A stretch of DNA of 45,734 bases from Legionellales bacterium. Lineage in GTDB: Bacteria > Pseudomonadota > Gammaproteobacteria > UBA1113. The DNA lies in NCBI GenBank assembly GCA_002709565.1, contig PAPY01000037.1, positions 1-45,734 of the forward strand, read 5' to 3'. Under the pieces are notes generated by a model. It was given only the letters and a program-made list of their open reading frames with translations. It did no database searches and had not been told where the DNA came from. Position numbers and translations under genes: made by a program. Of the stretch, positions 35,214 to 45,613 are shown piece by piece (the stretch's first letter is position 1; each line of letters begins with the position of its first letter).

Positions 35214-36791
35214 ATGACAGCGAATATACATTCTGAAAAGATTTTAATTCTTGATTTTGGTTCCCAATACGCCCAGTTAATCGCGCGCCGGGTGCGTGAA
35301 GCAGGCGTGTATTGTGAATTGATGGCGTGCGATGTGGATGAACATTACATCAAAGACTTCGCCCCAAATGGCATTATTTTATCCGGCAGTCCTGAGACAG
35401 TATTAGCAGAGTTTACCCTTTCAGCACCCGCTTGTGTCTTCGAGATGGGATGTCCAGTGTTGGGCATTTGCTATGGTATGCAAACCATGGCGGCGCAATT
35501 GGGTGGAGAAGTGTCTGCCTCAAACAAGCGTGAATTTGGGTATGCGAAGGTTGAAGTCCACGGTCATTCCCGATTGCTTGAAAATATCGAAGATGGCATC
35601 GATGATGATAGCAATGCTTTATTGGACGTATGGATGAGTCATGGCGATAAAGTTACGGCGATTCCCGAAGGCTTTAAAGCCATTGCGCGGACCTCTAGCG
35701 CACCCTTTGCGGGGATGGCGGATGATGAACGCCGGTTTTATGGTTTGCAATTTCATCCTGAAGTAACCCACACCAAACAGGGTCAGCGTATCATAGAGCG
35801 TTTTGTTCATGATATTTGTGGTTGTGGTTCATTGTGGACCTCAAGCAATATTATCGATGATAGTATTGAACATATTCGTGCTGAAGTCGGCAATGAGCAA
35901 GTGATTTTGGGATTATCCGGTGGTGTTGATTCATCGGTGTTAGCCGCACTCCTACACAAAGCCATCGGCAAACAACTTACTTGTGTGTTTGTGGATACTG
36001 GATTATTACGACTTGGTGAAGCTGAACAAGTCGTGAAAAACTTCGCTGAGCATTTTGGCATTAATATTATACATGTGGAAGCAGAGCAGCGATATCTCGC
36101 GGCCTTGAAGGGTGAAGCGGATCCAGAACGTAAACGCAAAATCATTGGCAATTTGTTCGTTGAGATTTTTGAAGAAGAAGCCAGCAAAATCAACGATGCC
36201 AAATGGCTTGCTCAAGGCACGATTTACCCGGATGTTATTGAATCTGCCGGCTCCAAGACGGGCAAAGCCCATGTGATTAAATCCCATCACAATGTGGGCG
36301 GTCTGCCGGAAGATATGGAACTTAAGTTATTAGAACCGCTACGTGAATTATTCAAAGATGAAGTGCGTAAGCTGGGTTTAGAGCTGGGACTGCCTTACGA
36401 TATGGTTTACCGTCATCCTTTCCCAGGCCCTGGTCTTGGTGTGCGTATCTTAGGTGAAGTCAAAAAAGAATATGCCGACCTCTTGCGTCAAGCCGATGCG
36501 ATCTTTATCGAAGAATTACGTAAGCACGATTTGTATGACAAAGTCAGCCAAGCTTTCGCAGTATTTTTACCGGTGAAATCAGTAGGTGTAGTAGGGGATG
36601 CCCGGCAATATGAATATGTGATTGCATTGCGTGCTGTTGAAACCGTGGATTTCATGACGGCGCACTGGGCCCATATTCCCTATGATATATTGGGACATAT
36701 TTCGAATCGCATCATTAATGAAGTCAAAGGCATTTCTCGGGTGACATACGATATCTCTGGCAAACCACCCGCCACTATTGAGTGGGAATAA
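35214..36791 (+). CDS. guaA: GMP synthase (glutamine-hydrolysing)
   Basis: A 525-residue enzyme that aminates XMP to GMP. The N-terminal class I glutamine amidotransferase has its nucleophile in [15 protein letters not shown] and its His/Glu in FHPEVTHT. The ATP pyrophosphatase domain follows with the PP-loop [15 protein letters not shown], and a C-terminal dimerisation domain with [15 protein letters not shown]. Length equals E. coli GuaA (525). guaB-guaA-tadA look like one transcription unit; the tadA start is 2 bp beyond this stop, or overlaps it if an earlier GTG is used. Confidence 0.98.
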   Translation: MTANIHSEKILILDFGSQYAQLIARRVREAGVYCELMACDVDEHYIKDFAPNGIILSGSPETVLAEFTLSAPACVFEMGCPVLGICYGMQTMAAQLGGEVSASNKREFGYAKVEVHGHSRLLENIEDGIDDDSNALLDVWMSHGDKVTAIPEGFKAIARTSSAPFAGMADDERRFYGLQFHPEVTHTKQGQRIIERFVHDICGCGSLWTSSNIIDDSIEHIRAEVGNEQVILGLSGGVDSSVLAALLHKAIGKQLTCVFVDTGLLRLGEAEQVVKNFAEHFGINIIHVEAEQRYLAALKGEADPERKRKIIGNLFVEIFEEEASKINDAKWLAQGTIYPDVIESAGSKTGKAHVIKSHHNVGGLPEDMELKLLEPLRELFKDEVRKLGLELGLPYDMVYRHPFPGPGLGVRILGEVKKEYADLLRQADAIFIEELRKHDLYDKVSQAFAVFLPVKSVGVVGDARQYEYVIALRAVETVDFMTAHWAHIPYDILGHISNRIINEVKGISRVTYDISGKPPATIEWE

Positions 36792-36793
36792 CC

Positions 36794-37249
36794 GTGAGTG
36801 CAACCCGTGATAACGACTTCATGGCGTTAGCGCTCGCACAAGCACAACTAGCTGCTGAACATGATGAAGTCCCGATAGGTGCAGTACTTGTTAAAGACGA
36901 CCAAGTCATTGCCAGCGCCTATAACCAAACTATCACCCAATGTGACCCCAGTGCCCATGCTGAGATTGTTGCTTTACGGGCTGGGGCACAAGCGCTCAAC
37001 AATCACCGACTTCTCGACACAACCCTTTATGTCACACTAGAACCCTGTGCTATGTGCGCTGGCGCTATTATTCAAGCACGACTAAAGCGCGTGGTCTTCG
37101 CTGCCCACGATCCAAAAGCCGGTGCGGTCGAGAGTGTGTTTAATATTTTGCAGAATGAAAAGCTCAACCATCGTGTCGATTACACAGCTGGTGTGTTGGC
37201 TAAAGAGAGTGTCGAGCTGTTGCAAGATTTTTTTAAGCAGCGGCGGTGA
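36794..37249 (+). CDS. tadA: tRNA-specific adenosine deaminase TadA
   Basis: A 151-residue zinc deaminase that converts A34 to inosine in tRNA-Arg(ACG). The catalytic HAE (55-57, in PSAHAEIVALR) and the zinc-binding PCAMC (84-88) are present, and DPKAGAVESVFNIL is typical of TadA. The GTG at 36794 is preferred; a GTG at 36782 overlapping guaA and an ATG at 36821 are alternatives, the latter removing residues before the first helix. It is probably co-transcribed with guaBA. Confidence 0.95.
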   Translation: MSATRDNDFMALALAQAQLAAEHDEVPIGAVLVKDDQVIASAYNQTITQCDPSAHAEIVALRAGAQALNNHRLLDTTLYVTLEPCAMCAGAIIQARLKRVVFAAHDPKAGAVESVFNILQNEKLNHRVDYTAGVLAKESVELLQDFFKQRR

Positions 37250-37293
37250 GGTGGATATCCGTTTTTTAATTATATATAGTAAGAAGAGCATTT

Positions 37294-38631
37294 ATGAACG
37301 AAACTATTGCTGAAATTATTAACAGCCAATATCCTAACCTTGAGACACGTTTTGCTAGCGTGTTTGCTGATACCAGCTTGAGTTTTAAGGTAGTCATAAT
37401 GCAGCTATCCTGGTCAACCAATGAAACTGAAGTTCGACGGGGACTTCATCGCTTGCATTGTCTTCTGCAATTATGGGAAGGTAGTCTAACAGATCCAAAA
37501 TTATCGCTATTAGCCAATATCAGTGATGCGCAAAAGCAGGCATTGGTAGCCTTGGTGCTCATCGATTCCTGTAAAGGCAGTAAGGAGTCCTCAGCAGCTT
37601 TTACAGCAAGAGACCATGAGCCCGCTAAAGACAGTGTGTTATTTTTGTTTGATACTCTGAGCAAAGCTCCGGATATATACCCGATTTTTGCGGCAATTAG
37701 CTCGGAAGCACAGCGTTATATTAGCGACAATATCATGTACATGCATCAACGTCATTTATTGTTTGGTGAAGTTCCCTTAACCAGTTTACAGACCTGGACC
37801 GCGAAGCTCGCTCAAGAGGCTCAGAGCTTGAAGAAGCCCTTTGAGTTGCAACGCCTATTCTGGATGGCAAATTTATTAGGTTTTGAGCCGATTGTAACAA
37901 CTGTAGGACAAACAGCAGAAATGCATGGCCCAACCGCCAGCAGTCAACGTATAGACGCACTGTGGGATTTACAGGTTTCATTAGAGCAATGCCTGCGGTC
38001 ACAAAATACGACACCATTGGTTAGATATTATGAACAAGCCTTGCCAGCGCGTTTGCAAGAACTAATGGTAGGGGCTACTCCTGAACTTGTTATCTTCGTG
38101 GCGCGCTTACATAAACTACTAGCCGATAAATACCCAGACAGTGATGCGCTGGAAGTCTTGCTTGCTAATAATCAACCATTATTGAGTGATACTTGTGAGG
38201 CGGAGGCACGTTGTTATCGTGAGCTAAATTTACTGGCTGTCACCTTCATGCCGGCGGTATTGTGGGCACTTATCAAGATTAATGACAGTCAACGAGATGA
38301 TGTAAAGCAACCATTAACACAAGTGCTGGCGATGTTTGTTAAATTTCAACGCCAGCTGTTCAATGAGTTATTAAAGCCAACTGCCCGTGAAGCCTTACAA
38401 GGGCACCCTTGTGTGCCGCTATTTACAGTGCAACGTGATGAAGCCTTTTTGCGACAGTTCTATGATGATCCTGATAGCGTATTGAGCTTAACCGTATCGG
38501 TTGGGCTTTTTATTTCGATCAAGGCAGAGTGTCTAAAGCTTGAAGCCACCCACAGCTCTGAATTATCTGTGAGGACTAGTGTACAAAGCGAGATTTCCGG
38601 AAGTGAGATGATGATAGGACGTTCGCCATAG
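37294..38631 (+). CDS. Hypothetical alpha-helical protein
   Basis: A 445-residue protein that I do not recognise. It has no signal peptide or membrane helix and appears mostly alpha-helical (for example VRRGLHRLHCLLQLWEG, LQTWTAKLAQEAQ and FVKFQRQLFNELLKP). Cysteines are scattered. The last 40 residues are Ser/Glu-rich (SSELSVRTSVQSEISGSEM). It is preceded by tadA (44 bp) and converges with an equally unrecognised membrane protein. The soluble helical build and polar tail are compatible with a secreted effector in a host-associated bacterium, but that is speculation. Confidence 0.6.
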   Translation: MNETIAEIINSQYPNLETRFASVFADTSLSFKVVIMQLSWSTNETEVRRGLHRLHCLLQLWEGSLTDPKLSLLANISDAQKQALVALVLIDSCKGSKESSAAFTARDHEPAKDSVLFLFDTLSKAPDIYPIFAAISSEAQRYISDNIMYMHQRHLLFGEVPLTSLQTWTAKLAQEAQSLKKPFELQRLFWMANLLGFEPIVTTVGQTAEMHGPTASSQRIDALWDLQVSLEQCLRSQNTTPLVRYYEQALPARLQELMVGATPELVIFVARLHKLLADKYPDSDALEVLLANNQPLLSDTCEAEARCYRELNLLAVTFMPAVLWALIKINDSQRDDVKQPLTQVLAMFVKFQRQLFNELLKPTAREALQGHPCVPLFTVQRDEAFLRQFYDDPDSVLSLTVSVGLFISIKAECLKLEATHSSELSVRTSVQSEISGSEMMIGRSP

Positions 38632-38706
38632 TTACAGCAATTAAGCTAAGATAGTTTTGTTGTCAACATGATCTTAAATGAAGCCTGCTTATGGCCTCCA
38701 AACAAA

Positions 38707-39816
38707 TTAAAACCGACAAGAATGCGCGGTGGAAAGCGTATTGTTAGCATTTCTGTCGTATTCTTTTTTGATGGATATCGGGCTTGATGTTTTTCCTGGC
38801 GTAGGTCTAGTTTCTGATGGGATAAGTCCAAGTCGGCTAATAAGTTGTGCTTGCCCCTGTTCATCCTCCATTGTATTAGTTATTGTCAGGTTTGAACGTT
38901 GTAAGTTTTTAAATGCTTGTTTTTTCTTTAAATGTTGAAAATGTTCAATTGCTTGCTCTTTTCTTGCTTTGATGGATTGCGCCATTTTATTGCGAATTGT
39001 GTAGTGAGTAATAGTCGTTAGCAACAATCCCAGAGCACCGAGTGCTGGATTCATACAAAAAACAACTGTCGCTGCAACGCCAATAGCAAACATGCCAAGA
39101 TCAAACGCCGAGCGTTTAACCTTAGCAATATTGCGTTGATGTTGCAGTTCATTAAACTCGTTATCCAGAATGATTTCAGTTTGAGTACTATTGTCATAAA
39201 AACTCTTTGCTGGCGAATATGCGTGACATAAAGACGCCGTAATGTTTTTTGTAAATGAATAGACGGCCTTTAGGGTAAAAGCTGCCATGATGGCAATGAA
39301 TAGCGGCGATGCCCAGGCTGCGCGTAAACAAAAGTATCCAACAAAAGCAGCGACAGTTAACGCGGAATCTATAGCCACAAATGCGGCTTTATCCCAGCGC
39401 CGTAGAATCTCAGTCTGCCCATAAATAGTAGTATGTTCAGCATCGTAGAGATAGTTTTTAAAAAGCTTCATATTCATGGCTAGCTTAAGTGTGTACGCTG
39501 CTATGCCAAAAATCCCGAATAATTGCCAAGGATTAGCCGTCAGAAGATCTAAGTGTACACCGTGAATCATCCATGGAATGATCCATTCCAGATACCATGC
39601 AATGAATCCATAATAGGTTAGTTTGCTTAATGAAAGTTTTTTGAGATTATCCAGAAGTTCTGAAGATATTTTGTGGAACTCGCTTTGTAAAGCACTAGCA
39701 GTTTTTTCTATAAACGTATTGAAGTCCACATAGGGTATTTGCAGGGAGAAAGCCGCTGCGGTTGAGCTCAAAGGTAAATCAAAACAAGTTGTTGGCGGTT
39801 GTCTCAGTGTCCTCAT
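38707..39816 (-). CDS. Hypothetical multi-span membrane protein
   Basis: A 369-residue protein without recognised family. Hydrophobic helices are visible at about 67-85, 97-115, 145-165, 168-188, 236-256 and 257-273, i.e. up to six spans. A Lys/Gln-rich helix follows (275-308; RKEQAIEHFQHLKKKQAFKN), then a polar tail with Pro/Thr/Ser (RPTPGKTSSPIS). The N-terminal 60 residues are soluble and may form a coiled coil. There is no signal peptide. Paired hydrophobic helices with soluble ends occur in membrane-inserted effectors, but the sequence alone does not establish that. Confidence 0.6.
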   Translation of the reverse strand: MRTLRQPPTTCFDLPLSSTAAAFSLQIPYVDFNTFIEKTASALQSEFHKISSELLDNLKKLSLSKLTYYGFIAWYLEWIIPWMIHGVHLDLLTANPWQLFGIFGIAAYTLKLAMNMKLFKNYLYDAEHTTIYGQTEILRRWDKAAFVAIDSALTVAAFVGYFCLRAAWASPLFIAIMAAFTLKAVYSFTKNITASLCHAYSPAKSFYDNSTQTEIILDNEFNELQHQRNIAKVKRSAFDLGMFAIGVAATVVFCMNPALGALGLLLTTITHYTIRNKMAQSIKARKEQAIEHFQHLKKKQAFKNLQRSNLTITNTMEDEQGQAQLISRLGLIPSETRPTPGKTSSPISIKKEYDRNANNTLSTAHSCRF

Positions 39817-39903
39817 GTAAACTTATATAATTGGAGAATGTATTAACTATTTTCGTTAGCCATGATAACAAATTGACCTAGATATCGCAAACAGCGGCGT
39901 AAC

Positions 39904-41016
39904 TCAATGATTTTGCAGGAATTCAAGTATACACGCAGCAGCTTTCTCTACCGCATAAAACGTCACTTTTTTGTGGCGGTAGATGAAGGTTTCAGTGATT
40001 GTTTTTTGTAAGCTATTGGCAAAGAATTCCAAAGTTAGTGTGGTGTCACAGGGACCTTCGGCATTTTGCCATAGCTCTGCAAGGCCTGTTACTCGAATAC
40101 ATAACTGCGCATCATTGTTGTTTGTAAATGATGTAAATAATAATTTGTTGCGGTTGCGAGGTCTGGTTAGCATCGTCTCTAAACGACCGCCGGTGGCTTG
40201 GTCATCAATAATGATTGTTCCGGCAAAATCATCAATGGCGTTGCGTAACATTTTGGAGGCGCGAAGGTGGTCGTCACTTAACAAAAAAGGCTGTACTGTC
40301 GTTTGCACGGTTTGTTGCACTTCAGCCAGTGCTTCTTGAGAATGGGTGCGAATTTTAAATTCTAGATATGGATAATCGGTGCGAAAGCCTGTGACACAAT
40401 CAAAGCCTTTGACTGCGTCGTCGAGCTGGGCTGCCGTTTCACCTTCACTGACGCCGAAGAGTCGCCATTTTTTGATGAACAAAGCTTTGTTTCCTGCACG
40501 CTTAACAATCTCTGGCAAAACGAATTTTTTGAATATTGGCATACACTCGTAGGGTGGGCCTGGCAGTAGGTAAATGTGCTGGCCCTTGTGCGCAATGCCA
40601 CAACCTGGTGCAGAGCCTCGCGCATTGGGATAGATATCTGCGCCTTCAGGGAATAACGCTTGTTGACGATTTGCCTCATGCACATTAAAGCCAGCATGAC
40701 TAATTCGCGCCGCAATGGCTTCCCAGGTGGGTTCGTCAAAGACGAGAGGTTTGCCAATGACATCACTGACGGCATAGCGGGTTCTGTCATCGGAGGTCGG
40801 CCCTAAGCCACCGGTGATGATGACAATCCCATGATGGGTTAGTAAGAATTCCAGTGCTTTAGCCATCTCGGCTTCATCGTCAGAAACGACCATATGGCTG
40901 CCGATGGTAATGCCATGATCAATTAACTGTTGGGCAATGGCTTGGCCATTGGTATTGAGTATGTCGCCATTAACGAGCTCATCACCGGTAGCTAATAGAG
41001 CAACTTTGATGGTCAT
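39904..41016 (-). CDS. CinA-like protein with degenerate C-terminal domain
   Basis: 370 residues. The N-terminal half is the COG1058/MoaB-like CinA domain: [26 protein letters not shown], then [19 protein letters not shown], and [19 protein letters not shown]. The C-terminal region corresponds in position to the PncC nicotinamide-nucleotide amidase domain. Where PncC has the AESCTGG motif, this protein reads [13 protein letters not shown], losing the Ser-Cys pair, and the rest is hard to align. It is probably active only as the N-terminal (ADP-ribose/NAD-derivative hydrolase-like) domain. GAGGAG lies 7-8 bp upstream of the ATG. Divergent from purL. Confidence 0.85.
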   Translation of the reverse strand: MTIKVALLATGDELVNGDILNTNGQAIAQQLIDHGITIGSHMVVSDDEAEMAKALEFLLTHHGIVIITGGLGPTSDDRTRYAVSDVIGKPLVFDEPTWEAIAARISHAGFNVHEANRQQALFPEGADIYPNARGSAPGCGIAHKGQHIYLLPGPPYECMPIFKKFVLPEIVKRAGNKALFIKKWRLFGVSEGETAAQLDDAVKGFDCVTGFRTDYPYLEFKIRTHSQEALAEVQQTVQTTVQPFLLSDDHLRASKMLRNAIDDFAGTIIIDDQATGGRLETMLTRPRNRNKLLFTSFTNNNDAQLCIRVTGLAELWQNAEGPCDTTLTLEFFANSLQKTITETFIYRHKKVTFYAVEKAAACILEFLQNH

Positions 41017-41121
41017 AATCTATCTCCTCGCATGATGGAAGCATACCGGTTAACTGCGTATTTGTCATCTACTAAGGCGTCCGGTATCATGGCGGCTTGC
41101 CACCAGCTTGGATCCGATAAT

Positions 41122-44100
41122 ATGATCATTTTGCCCGGTAATTGTGCCTATTCTGACTTCCGTTTAGACAACTTATTAGCCCGCGTGCAGCGAGTTTGTC
41201 CTGACATTACCCAGCTTCGGGCTCGTTATGTTTATTTTGTTGCGGTAAAGGGGACCTTGAATGAGCGGGAGCAGAAGGTACTGCAACAACTATTGGATGT
41301 TGATGGGGCTGAATTTAAGGCCCAGGATCATCAGTGTATTGTCGTGCCACGGTTTGGCACCATCTCGCCCTGGTCGTCGAAAGCCACGGATATTGTCCAT
41401 AACAGTGGTCTGGCAAATATCGAGCGGGTGGAGCGAGGAATTGCTTATCAACTAGAAGGGATCAGTGACGTTAATGACTATCCCCAATTACAGGTTCAAC
41501 TTCATGATCCCTTGATCCAAACCTTGGTAACAGATGTTAGTATTCTGGAGCAACTATTCCATCATGGTGCCCCGGCGGCATTTGAGAGTATTGATCTCTT
41601 GGGGCAGGGTAAACAAGCTGTAGTCGACGCCAATATTAATCTAGGTCTTGCTCTAAGTGACGATGAAATAGATTATTTATTTAAAAACTTCACTGAGCTT
41701 AAACGCAATCCCCATGATATTGAATTAATGATGTTCGCCCAGGCCAATTCTGAACATTGTCGCCATAAAATCTTTAACGCTGACTGGACCATTGATGGTG
41801 CGCCGCAGGATAAATCCCTGTTTGCCATGATCAGGAATACTTATCAACAACACAGTGATGGTATGTTATCCGCTTACAAAGACAATGCCGCAGTGATGAC
41901 AGGCAGTGATGTGGCGTGGTTTCAACGGGATACTAGAACGCAGCAATATTATTACCAAGATAATCATGCCGCCATTGTCATGAAAGTAGAAACTCACAAT
42001 CACCCTACTGCTATTTCGCCGTTCCCGGGGGCGGCGACAGGTTCTGGTGGCGAAATACGTGATGAAGGTGCCACAGGACGGGGGGCACGGCCTAAAGCTG
42101 GCTTAACGGGTTTTAGTGTGTCTCATTTGCATTTGCCGAATTTAGCGCAACCTTGGGAGATAGACTATGGCAAGCCAGAGCATATTGCTTCTGCGTTAGA
42201 TATTATGATCGAAGGCCCCATTGGTGGGGCGAGTTTTAATAATGAATTTGGTCGACCGAATTTATGTGGTTACTTTCGTAGTTTTGAATATCTGCAAGGT
42301 GACGGTATTGCCCGCGGCTATCACAAGCCTATTATGATTGCCGGCGGACTTGGTAACATTCAACCGCAATTTGTGGAGAAGCACAGTATTCCTGATGGCG
42401 CGTGTATCATTGTCTTAGGTGGTCCAGCCATGGAGATTGGCCTAGGGGGCGGTGCTGCGTCATCTATGGCTCAGGGGGAGAGTCACAGTGATCTGGATTT
42501 TGCTTCTGTACAACGGGAAAACCCCGAAATGGAACGCCGTGCCCAAGAAGTCATTGAAGCCTGTATCTCTCTCGGTGAATTTAATCCCATTATTTCTATC
42601 CACGATGTGGGTGCCGGTGGATTATCCAATGCGATTCCTGAATTATTAGACGACAGCGGTATGGGAGGCGAATTGCAGCTGCGGGATATCCCCAATGATG
42701 AGCCGGGTATGTCGCCGTTAGCCATTTGGTGTAATGAATCTCAAGAACGTTATGTGTTAGCCATCAAGCCTGATGATTTAAATGCCTTTGCGACGATCGC
42801 TACTCGTGAGCGTTGTCCTTTTGCAAACTTAGGTGTTGCCACGACGAAACAACAATTAGTCTTACATGATAGCGTCTTTGACAATCAGCCTATTGATATC
42901 CCCATGAATGTCCTGTTAGGTAAGCCACCTAAAGTCACCCGCAATGAACAGCGACAGATTCTTGCTACCCAGCTGTTTGATCATCAGAGTATTGATGTAA
43001 GCGAAGCAGCAAGCCGGGTATTACAACATCCCACGGTGGCGGATAAAAGTTTCTTGATTACGATCGGTGACAGGAGTGTGACGGGCTTAGTGGCGCGGGA
43101 TCAAATGGTGGGTCCTTGGCAGGTGCCTGTGAGTGATGTGGCGGTGACGGCAAGTGGTTTTAAAACTATGCGTGGTGAAGCCATGGCCATGGGTGAGCGA
43201 CCCCCTATTGCATTATTAAATCCTGCAGCATCTGCGCGGATGGCAGTGGGTGAAGCCATTACGAATATCGCTGCGAGTGCGATTGCAAAATTGAGTGATA
43301 TTAAACTCTCAGCTAACTGGATGGCGGCAGCGAATTATGGCGATGAGGGTGTTGCCTTATATGATGCGGTGAAAGCTGTGGGTATGGAATTGTGTCCGGC
43401 ATTGAAGCTAACCATCCCTGTGGGCAAAGACTCCTTATCTATGCGTACAATATGGCAAGATGGCAGCCAGGACAAAAAAGTCATCGCACCGATGTCATTA
43501 GTCGTCAGTAGTTTTGCCCCAGTCACGGATATCCGTAAAACCTTAACACCGGAATTGGATACGAATATCGAGAGTATTTTACTCTGTATTGATTTGGGTC
43601 GTGGGCAAAACCGTTTAGGGGGCTCGGTATTGGCGCATAGCTATCAACAGCTCGGTGACACACCGCCTGATTTGGATGAGCCGTTATTATTAGGGAATTT
43701 CTTCGCCGCTATTCAACAATTGAATCAGGCTAATTTATTAGTTGCCTATCACGACCGCAGTGATGGTGGGTTGTTGGCAACATTGGCGGAGATGGCGTTT
43801 GCTAGTCATTGTGGTTTGGATATCGAACTCGATAATCTCGGCGATGAGGCATTAGGAATCTTATTCAACGAAGAACTGGGAGCGGTGATTCAAATTGCCG
43901 CAAGTGATCAAGCTGCTGTTCGGGCCATTCTGCAACATCACCAACTTGCTGGTTGTAGTCATAACATCGGTACAATTAATAATGAGGATAGTTTACGCTT
44001 TACTCACAAGGGCTCTATTGTTTTAGACGAAGACCGGATAACCTGGCAGCGCCAATGGTCGCGGGTCAGTTTCGAGATCCAACAACTACGCGACAATCCC

Positions 44101-44979
44101 CAGTGTGCCCAGAGCCAGTACGATACTGTCTTAGATAGCACCGACCCAGGCTTATTTTGCAAACCTGTGTTTGCTGTCAATGAAGATATTTCAGCGCCGT
44201 ACCTTAATCTCGATAGCAAGCCGCGCATAGCTATTTTGCGTGAGCAAGGGGTTAATGGCCATGTGGAGATGGCAGCAGCGTTTGACAGGGTCGGTTTCAC
44301 GGCTGTTGATGTGCACATGAGTGATATCTTGAATGGTAAAGATCTATCGAGCTATCACGGACTTGTGGCTTGCGGTGGTTTTTCTTATGGTGATGTCTTA
44401 GGGGCAGGGGAAGGGTGGAGTAAAAGTATTTTATTCAATGATCATGCCCGAGCAGTATTCAGCGACTTTTTCGCCTGCACTGATACCTTTGCGTTAGGCG
44501 TCTGTAATGGTTGCCAAATGCTATCCCATTTACGTGAATTGATCCCGGGCACTGAAGCGTGGCCTTATTTCCGTAAGAATATCTCCGAGCAATTTGAAGC
44601 GCGACTGGTGATGGTACAAGTACAAGATAGCCCGTCGGTGCTATTGCAAGACATGACAGGCAGCCAACTACCGATAGTTATTGCTCATGGCGAGGGTCGG
44701 GCAGAATGGCCTAGCGAATCAGAGCGTGTTGAGAGCCTTGTTAGCCTGCGTTATATCGATAATCGGGGGAGCGTGACCGAATCCTATCCCTTTAACCCCA
44801 ATGGCAGTCCTGAGGGCGTCACGGGGCTTTGTAATAGTGATGGCCGCGTGACTATCATGATGCCTCATCCTGAACGGGTATTTCGTGCTGAACAATTCAC
44901 TTATAAGCCGAAAGGTAGTTTTGAAGTAAGCCCTTGGTTGCGCTTATTTGCCAATGGTCGGGTGTGGCTGGATCAATAA
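41122..44979 (+). CDS. purL: Phosphoribosylformylglycinamidine synthase
   Basis: A single-chain FGAM synthase (1285 residues) for the fourth step of purine synthesis. ATG 41122 starts [23 protein letters not shown], matching the E. coli N-terminus. An ATG at 41032 would add 30 residues unlike the family. Features in order: the N-terminal PurS-like domain, [16 protein letters not shown]-binding [18 protein letters not shown], and AM-type synthetase halves (for example [15 protein letters not shown] and VGKDSLSM). The C-terminal glutaminase has nucleophile [15 protein letters not shown] and MPHPERVFR. The start is only 105 bp from the divergent cinA-like start, so that gap must hold both promoters. 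Confidence 0.97.
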   Translation: MIILPGNCAYSDFRLDNLLARVQRVCPDITQLRARYVYFVAVKGTLNEREQKVLQQLLDVDGAEFKAQDHQCIVVPRFGTISPWSSKATDIVHNSGLANIERVERGIAYQLEGISDVNDYPQLQVQLHDPLIQTLVTDVSILEQLFHHGAPAAFESIDLLGQGKQAVVDANINLGLALSDDEIDYLFKNFTELKRNPHDIELMMFAQANSEHCRHKIFNADWTIDGAPQDKSLFAMIRNTYQQHSDGMLSAYKDNAAVMTGSDVAWFQRDTRTQQYYYQDNHAAIVMKVETHNHPTAISPFPGAATGSGGEIRDEGATGRGARPKAGLTGFSVSHLHLPNLAQPWEIDYGKPEHIASALDIMIEGPIGGASFNNEFGRPNLCGYFRSFEYLQGDGIARGYHKPIMIAGGLGNIQPQFVEKHSIPDGACIIVLGGPAMEIGLGGGAASSMAQGESHSDLDFASVQRENPEMERRAQEVIEACISLGEFNPIISIHDVGAGGLSNAIPELLDDSGMGGELQLRDIPNDEPGMSPLAIWCNESQERYVLAIKPDDLNAFATIATRERCPFANLGVATTKQQLVLHDSVFDNQPIDIPMNVLLGKPPKVTRNEQRQILATQLFDHQSIDVSEAASRVLQHPTVADKSFLITIGDRSVTGLVARDQMVGPWQVPVSDVAVTASGFKTMRGEAMAMGERPPIALLNPAASARMAVGEAITNIAASAIAKLSDIKLSANWMAAANYGDEGVALYDAVKAVGMELCPALKLTIPVGKDSLSMRTIWQDGSQDKKVIAPMSLVVSSFAPVTDIRKTLTPELDTNIESILLCIDLGRGQNRLGGSVLAHSYQQLGDTPPDLDEPLLLGNFFAAIQQLNQANLLVAYHDRSDGGLLATLAEMAFASHCGLDIELDNLGDEALGILFNEELGAVIQIAASDQAAVRAILQHHQLAGCSHNIGTINNEDSLRFTHKGSIVLDEDRITWQRQWSRVSFEIQQLRDNPQCAQSQYDTVLDSTDPGLFCKPVFAVNEDISAPYLNLDSKPRIAILREQGVNGHVEMAAAFDRVGFTAVDVHMSDILNGKDLSSYHGLVACGGFSYGDVLGAGEGWSKSILFNDHARAVFSDFFACTDTFALGVCNGCQMLSHLRELIPGTEAWPYFRKNISEQFEARLVMVQVQDSPSVLLQDMTGSQLPIVIAHGEGRAEWPSESERVESLVSLRYIDNRGSVTESYPFNPNGSPEGVTGLCNSDGRVTIMMPHPERVFRAEQFTYKPKGSFEVSPWLRLFANGRVWLDQ

Positions 44980-44992
44980 GACGACAAATGGT

Positions 44993-45021
44993 TTTACATG
45001 ACTGACTTTTTTCGCTACTAT
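44993..45021 (+). promoter_or_regulatory. Candidate promoter for the small membrane protein
   Basis: TTTACA (44993-44998) and TACTAT (45016-45021) are separated by 17 bp and lie 40 bp before the ATG at 45062. It begins 13 bp after the purL stop, so the downstream gene probably has its own transcript. Confidence 0.45.
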
Positions 45022-45061
45022 TGCGCTTCGAAAATAATCAATACCAAAGAGGATAATCATC

Positions 45062-45541
45062 ATGGCGTACTCAAACACGCTGCCTTGGGCAGTAAAAAAA
45101 CCATCTCATAAAGCGGGTCTTCTCGCTGCAAGCAGCTTCGGATGGACTACGTTGACTGCTGGTACAATAATGACATTCTGGGATGCGCTCACAGAAAACG
45201 GTACGACAGGTGGCGGTATTATGGGACTCATGAGCGCTGCTGCATTTGTGATGATAAGTGCCGATACTGCGAGCATTATAGCGACTGGTCAGACTACAGC
45301 AACACTACTAACCACAGAAGCGCTTAGGTTATGTTTTTTCAAAGATCAATATCCATCGGCTATTAGTCTAGCTTGCGGAGATAACTTTAGCGACGCAAAA
45401 GAGACTGACCTCAATGCAGACGATGAAGAGTCTTTCCTCGTGACTAATGGCGAAGGTTCTATCAACGATGAGGATATTGAAGAAGATAGTCAAGACGAAA
45501 GTATATGTAGCCGAATTGCAGGTTGTTTTCGTGGTGGCTAA
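45062..45541 (+). CDS. Small membrane protein with acidic tail
   Basis: A 159-residue protein of unknown family. Two hydrophobic segments (about 18-40 and 50-76), rich in Ala, Gly and Thr, suggest a hairpin in the membrane. The C-terminal half is strongly acidic (NADDEESFLV, then NDEDIEEDSQDESIC) and ends CSRIAGCFRGG. GAGG lies upstream of the ATG. Glu/Asp-rich clusters near the C-terminus resemble the E-block signals of Dot/Icm substrates, so it could be a secreted membrane effector; this is weak inference. An overlapping frame in this region is a shadow. Confidence 0.6.
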   Translation: MAYSNTLPWAVKKPSHKAGLLAASSFGWTTLTAGTIMTFWDALTENGTTGGGIMGLMSAAAFVMISADTASIIATGQTTATLLTTEALRLCFFKDQYPSAISLACGDNFSDAKETDLNADDEESFLVTNGEGSINDEDIEEDSQDESICSRIAGCFRGG

Positions 45542-45565
45542 TGGCTAAGTAGGACTGCAATAAGT

Positions 45566-45592
45566 CAGGAGCTACCTAGGTAAAACCTCCTG
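45566..45592. terminator. Weak stem-loop after the last gene
   Basis: CAGGAG (45566-45571) and CTCCTG (45587-45592) can pair, with an inner TACCTAGGTA palindrome in the loop, 25 bp after the stop. The stem is short and followed by GCTCTCTT. Confidence 0.35.
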
Positions 45593-45613
45593 GCTCTCTT
45601 AACCGACATTCCG

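Noticed and set aside
41032-41121. Upstream in-frame ATG giving a 30-residue longer PurL
   Set aside because: The extra residues do not resemble PurL N-termini, there is no ribosome site, and the segment is the divergent promoter region shared with the cinA-like gene. ATG 41122 matches the E. coli start.
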